Shown: one piece after another, positions 24,160-24,270 of the stretch
Layout of the letters: every line of letters begins with the position of its first letter
How positions within the stretch are numbered: position 1 is the stretch's first letter
DNA from: JAFAXD01 sp035472475
Lineage (GTDB): Bacteria; Pseudomonadota; Alphaproteobacteria; Rhizobiales; Xanthobacteraceae
Assembly (NCBI GenBank): GCA_035472475.1
Contig: DATIPA010000024.1
Span: forward strand, 1-24,270
DNA: 24,270 bases
Reading direction: 5' to 3'
The notes under the pieces: model-generated
Databases searched by the model: none
Told to the model about the DNA's origin: nothing
Seen by the model: only the letters and a program-made list of their open reading frames with translations
Position numbers and translations under genes: made by a program

Positions 24160-24270
24160 TGCGCGGCAATCATCGCTTCGCCCATGCGCTCGAGCCGGGC
24201 GCCCAGCCCGTCGCGGCCCATGCACTGCACGCTGACGCGCGCACCTTCGAGCAGCAGGAAGAGTTCGTCC
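24144..24270 (-). CDS. TetR-family regulator C-terminus (partial)
   Basis: On the - strand, 41 codons run from the window edge to a TGA at 24146-24144. The visible end reads 'DELFLLLEGARVSVQCMGRD' and then 'GLGARLERMGEAMIAAHQ', which is like the last two helices of TetR/AcrR regulators with their 'LLLEGA' core. The DNA-binding domain lies outside the window, so the family call rests on this tail alone. It overlaps the 3' end of pncB by 16 bases in a convergent arrangement. Confidence 0.6.
   Translation of the reverse strand, partial: DELFLLLEGARVSVQCMGRDGLGARLERMGEAMIAAHQARS

Overview
The window is GC-rich DNA with dense gene packing and many 4-nt start/stop overlaps. Gene content (molybdenum hydroxylase, UbiD, Bug-type and SsuA-type binding proteins, PuuD-type urate oxidase, fused UraD-UraH) points to an alphaproteobacterium, most likely of the Hyphomicrobiales (Bradyrhizobium/Xanthobacteraceae-like). 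That placement is inferred from gene content, not from a marker gene. I see no tRNA, rRNA, insertion sequence, CRISPR array or integrase.

Region 1 (1-8133, + strand) is a catabolic block. It runs: 3' part of a Bug/TctC-type binding protein, an amidohydrolase-2 protein, the FAD (medium), 2Fe-2S (small) and molybdopterin (large) subunits of a xanthine-dehydrogenase-family hydroxylase, a second ACMSD-like amidohydrolase, then a UbiD-family decarboxylase. The first six genes are joined by five successive 4-nt ATGA/GTGA overlaps. Together they look like uptake, ring hydroxylation and decarboxylation/hydrolysis of an aromatic or N-heteroaromatic acid. The substrate cannot be read from the sequence.

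Region 2 (8160-15821, + strand) holds an SsuA/TauA-type ABC importer (binding protein, permease, ATPase) with a gentisate-1,2-dioxygenase-like cupin inserted between binding protein and permease. It continues with an orphan LivJ-type binding protein, an aryl-alcohol-dehydrogenase-like zinc enzyme and glycerol kinase. The dioxygenase and dehydrogenase would fit a ring-cleavage pathway fed by region 1.

Region 3 (15824-17140) is a boundary: a 41-residue single-span membrane protein and a GlsB/YeaQ/YmgE-family membrane protein on the - strand, then a carboxymuconolactone-decarboxylase-family gene on the + strand.

Region 4 (17137-24270) is a ureide/purine module built on a divergent pair. On the - strand are puuD (membrane urate oxidase with cytochrome c tail), puuE (allantoinase) and a fused uraD-uraH gene. 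On the + strand are an allantoate amidohydrolase-like gene, an M20 peptidase-family gene with an altered metal motif, and pncB (nicotinate phosphoribosyltransferase). These cover urate to 5-hydroxyisourate, OHCU, allantoin, allantoate and a ureido product. The window ends in the C-terminus of a probable TetR-family regulator on the - strand.
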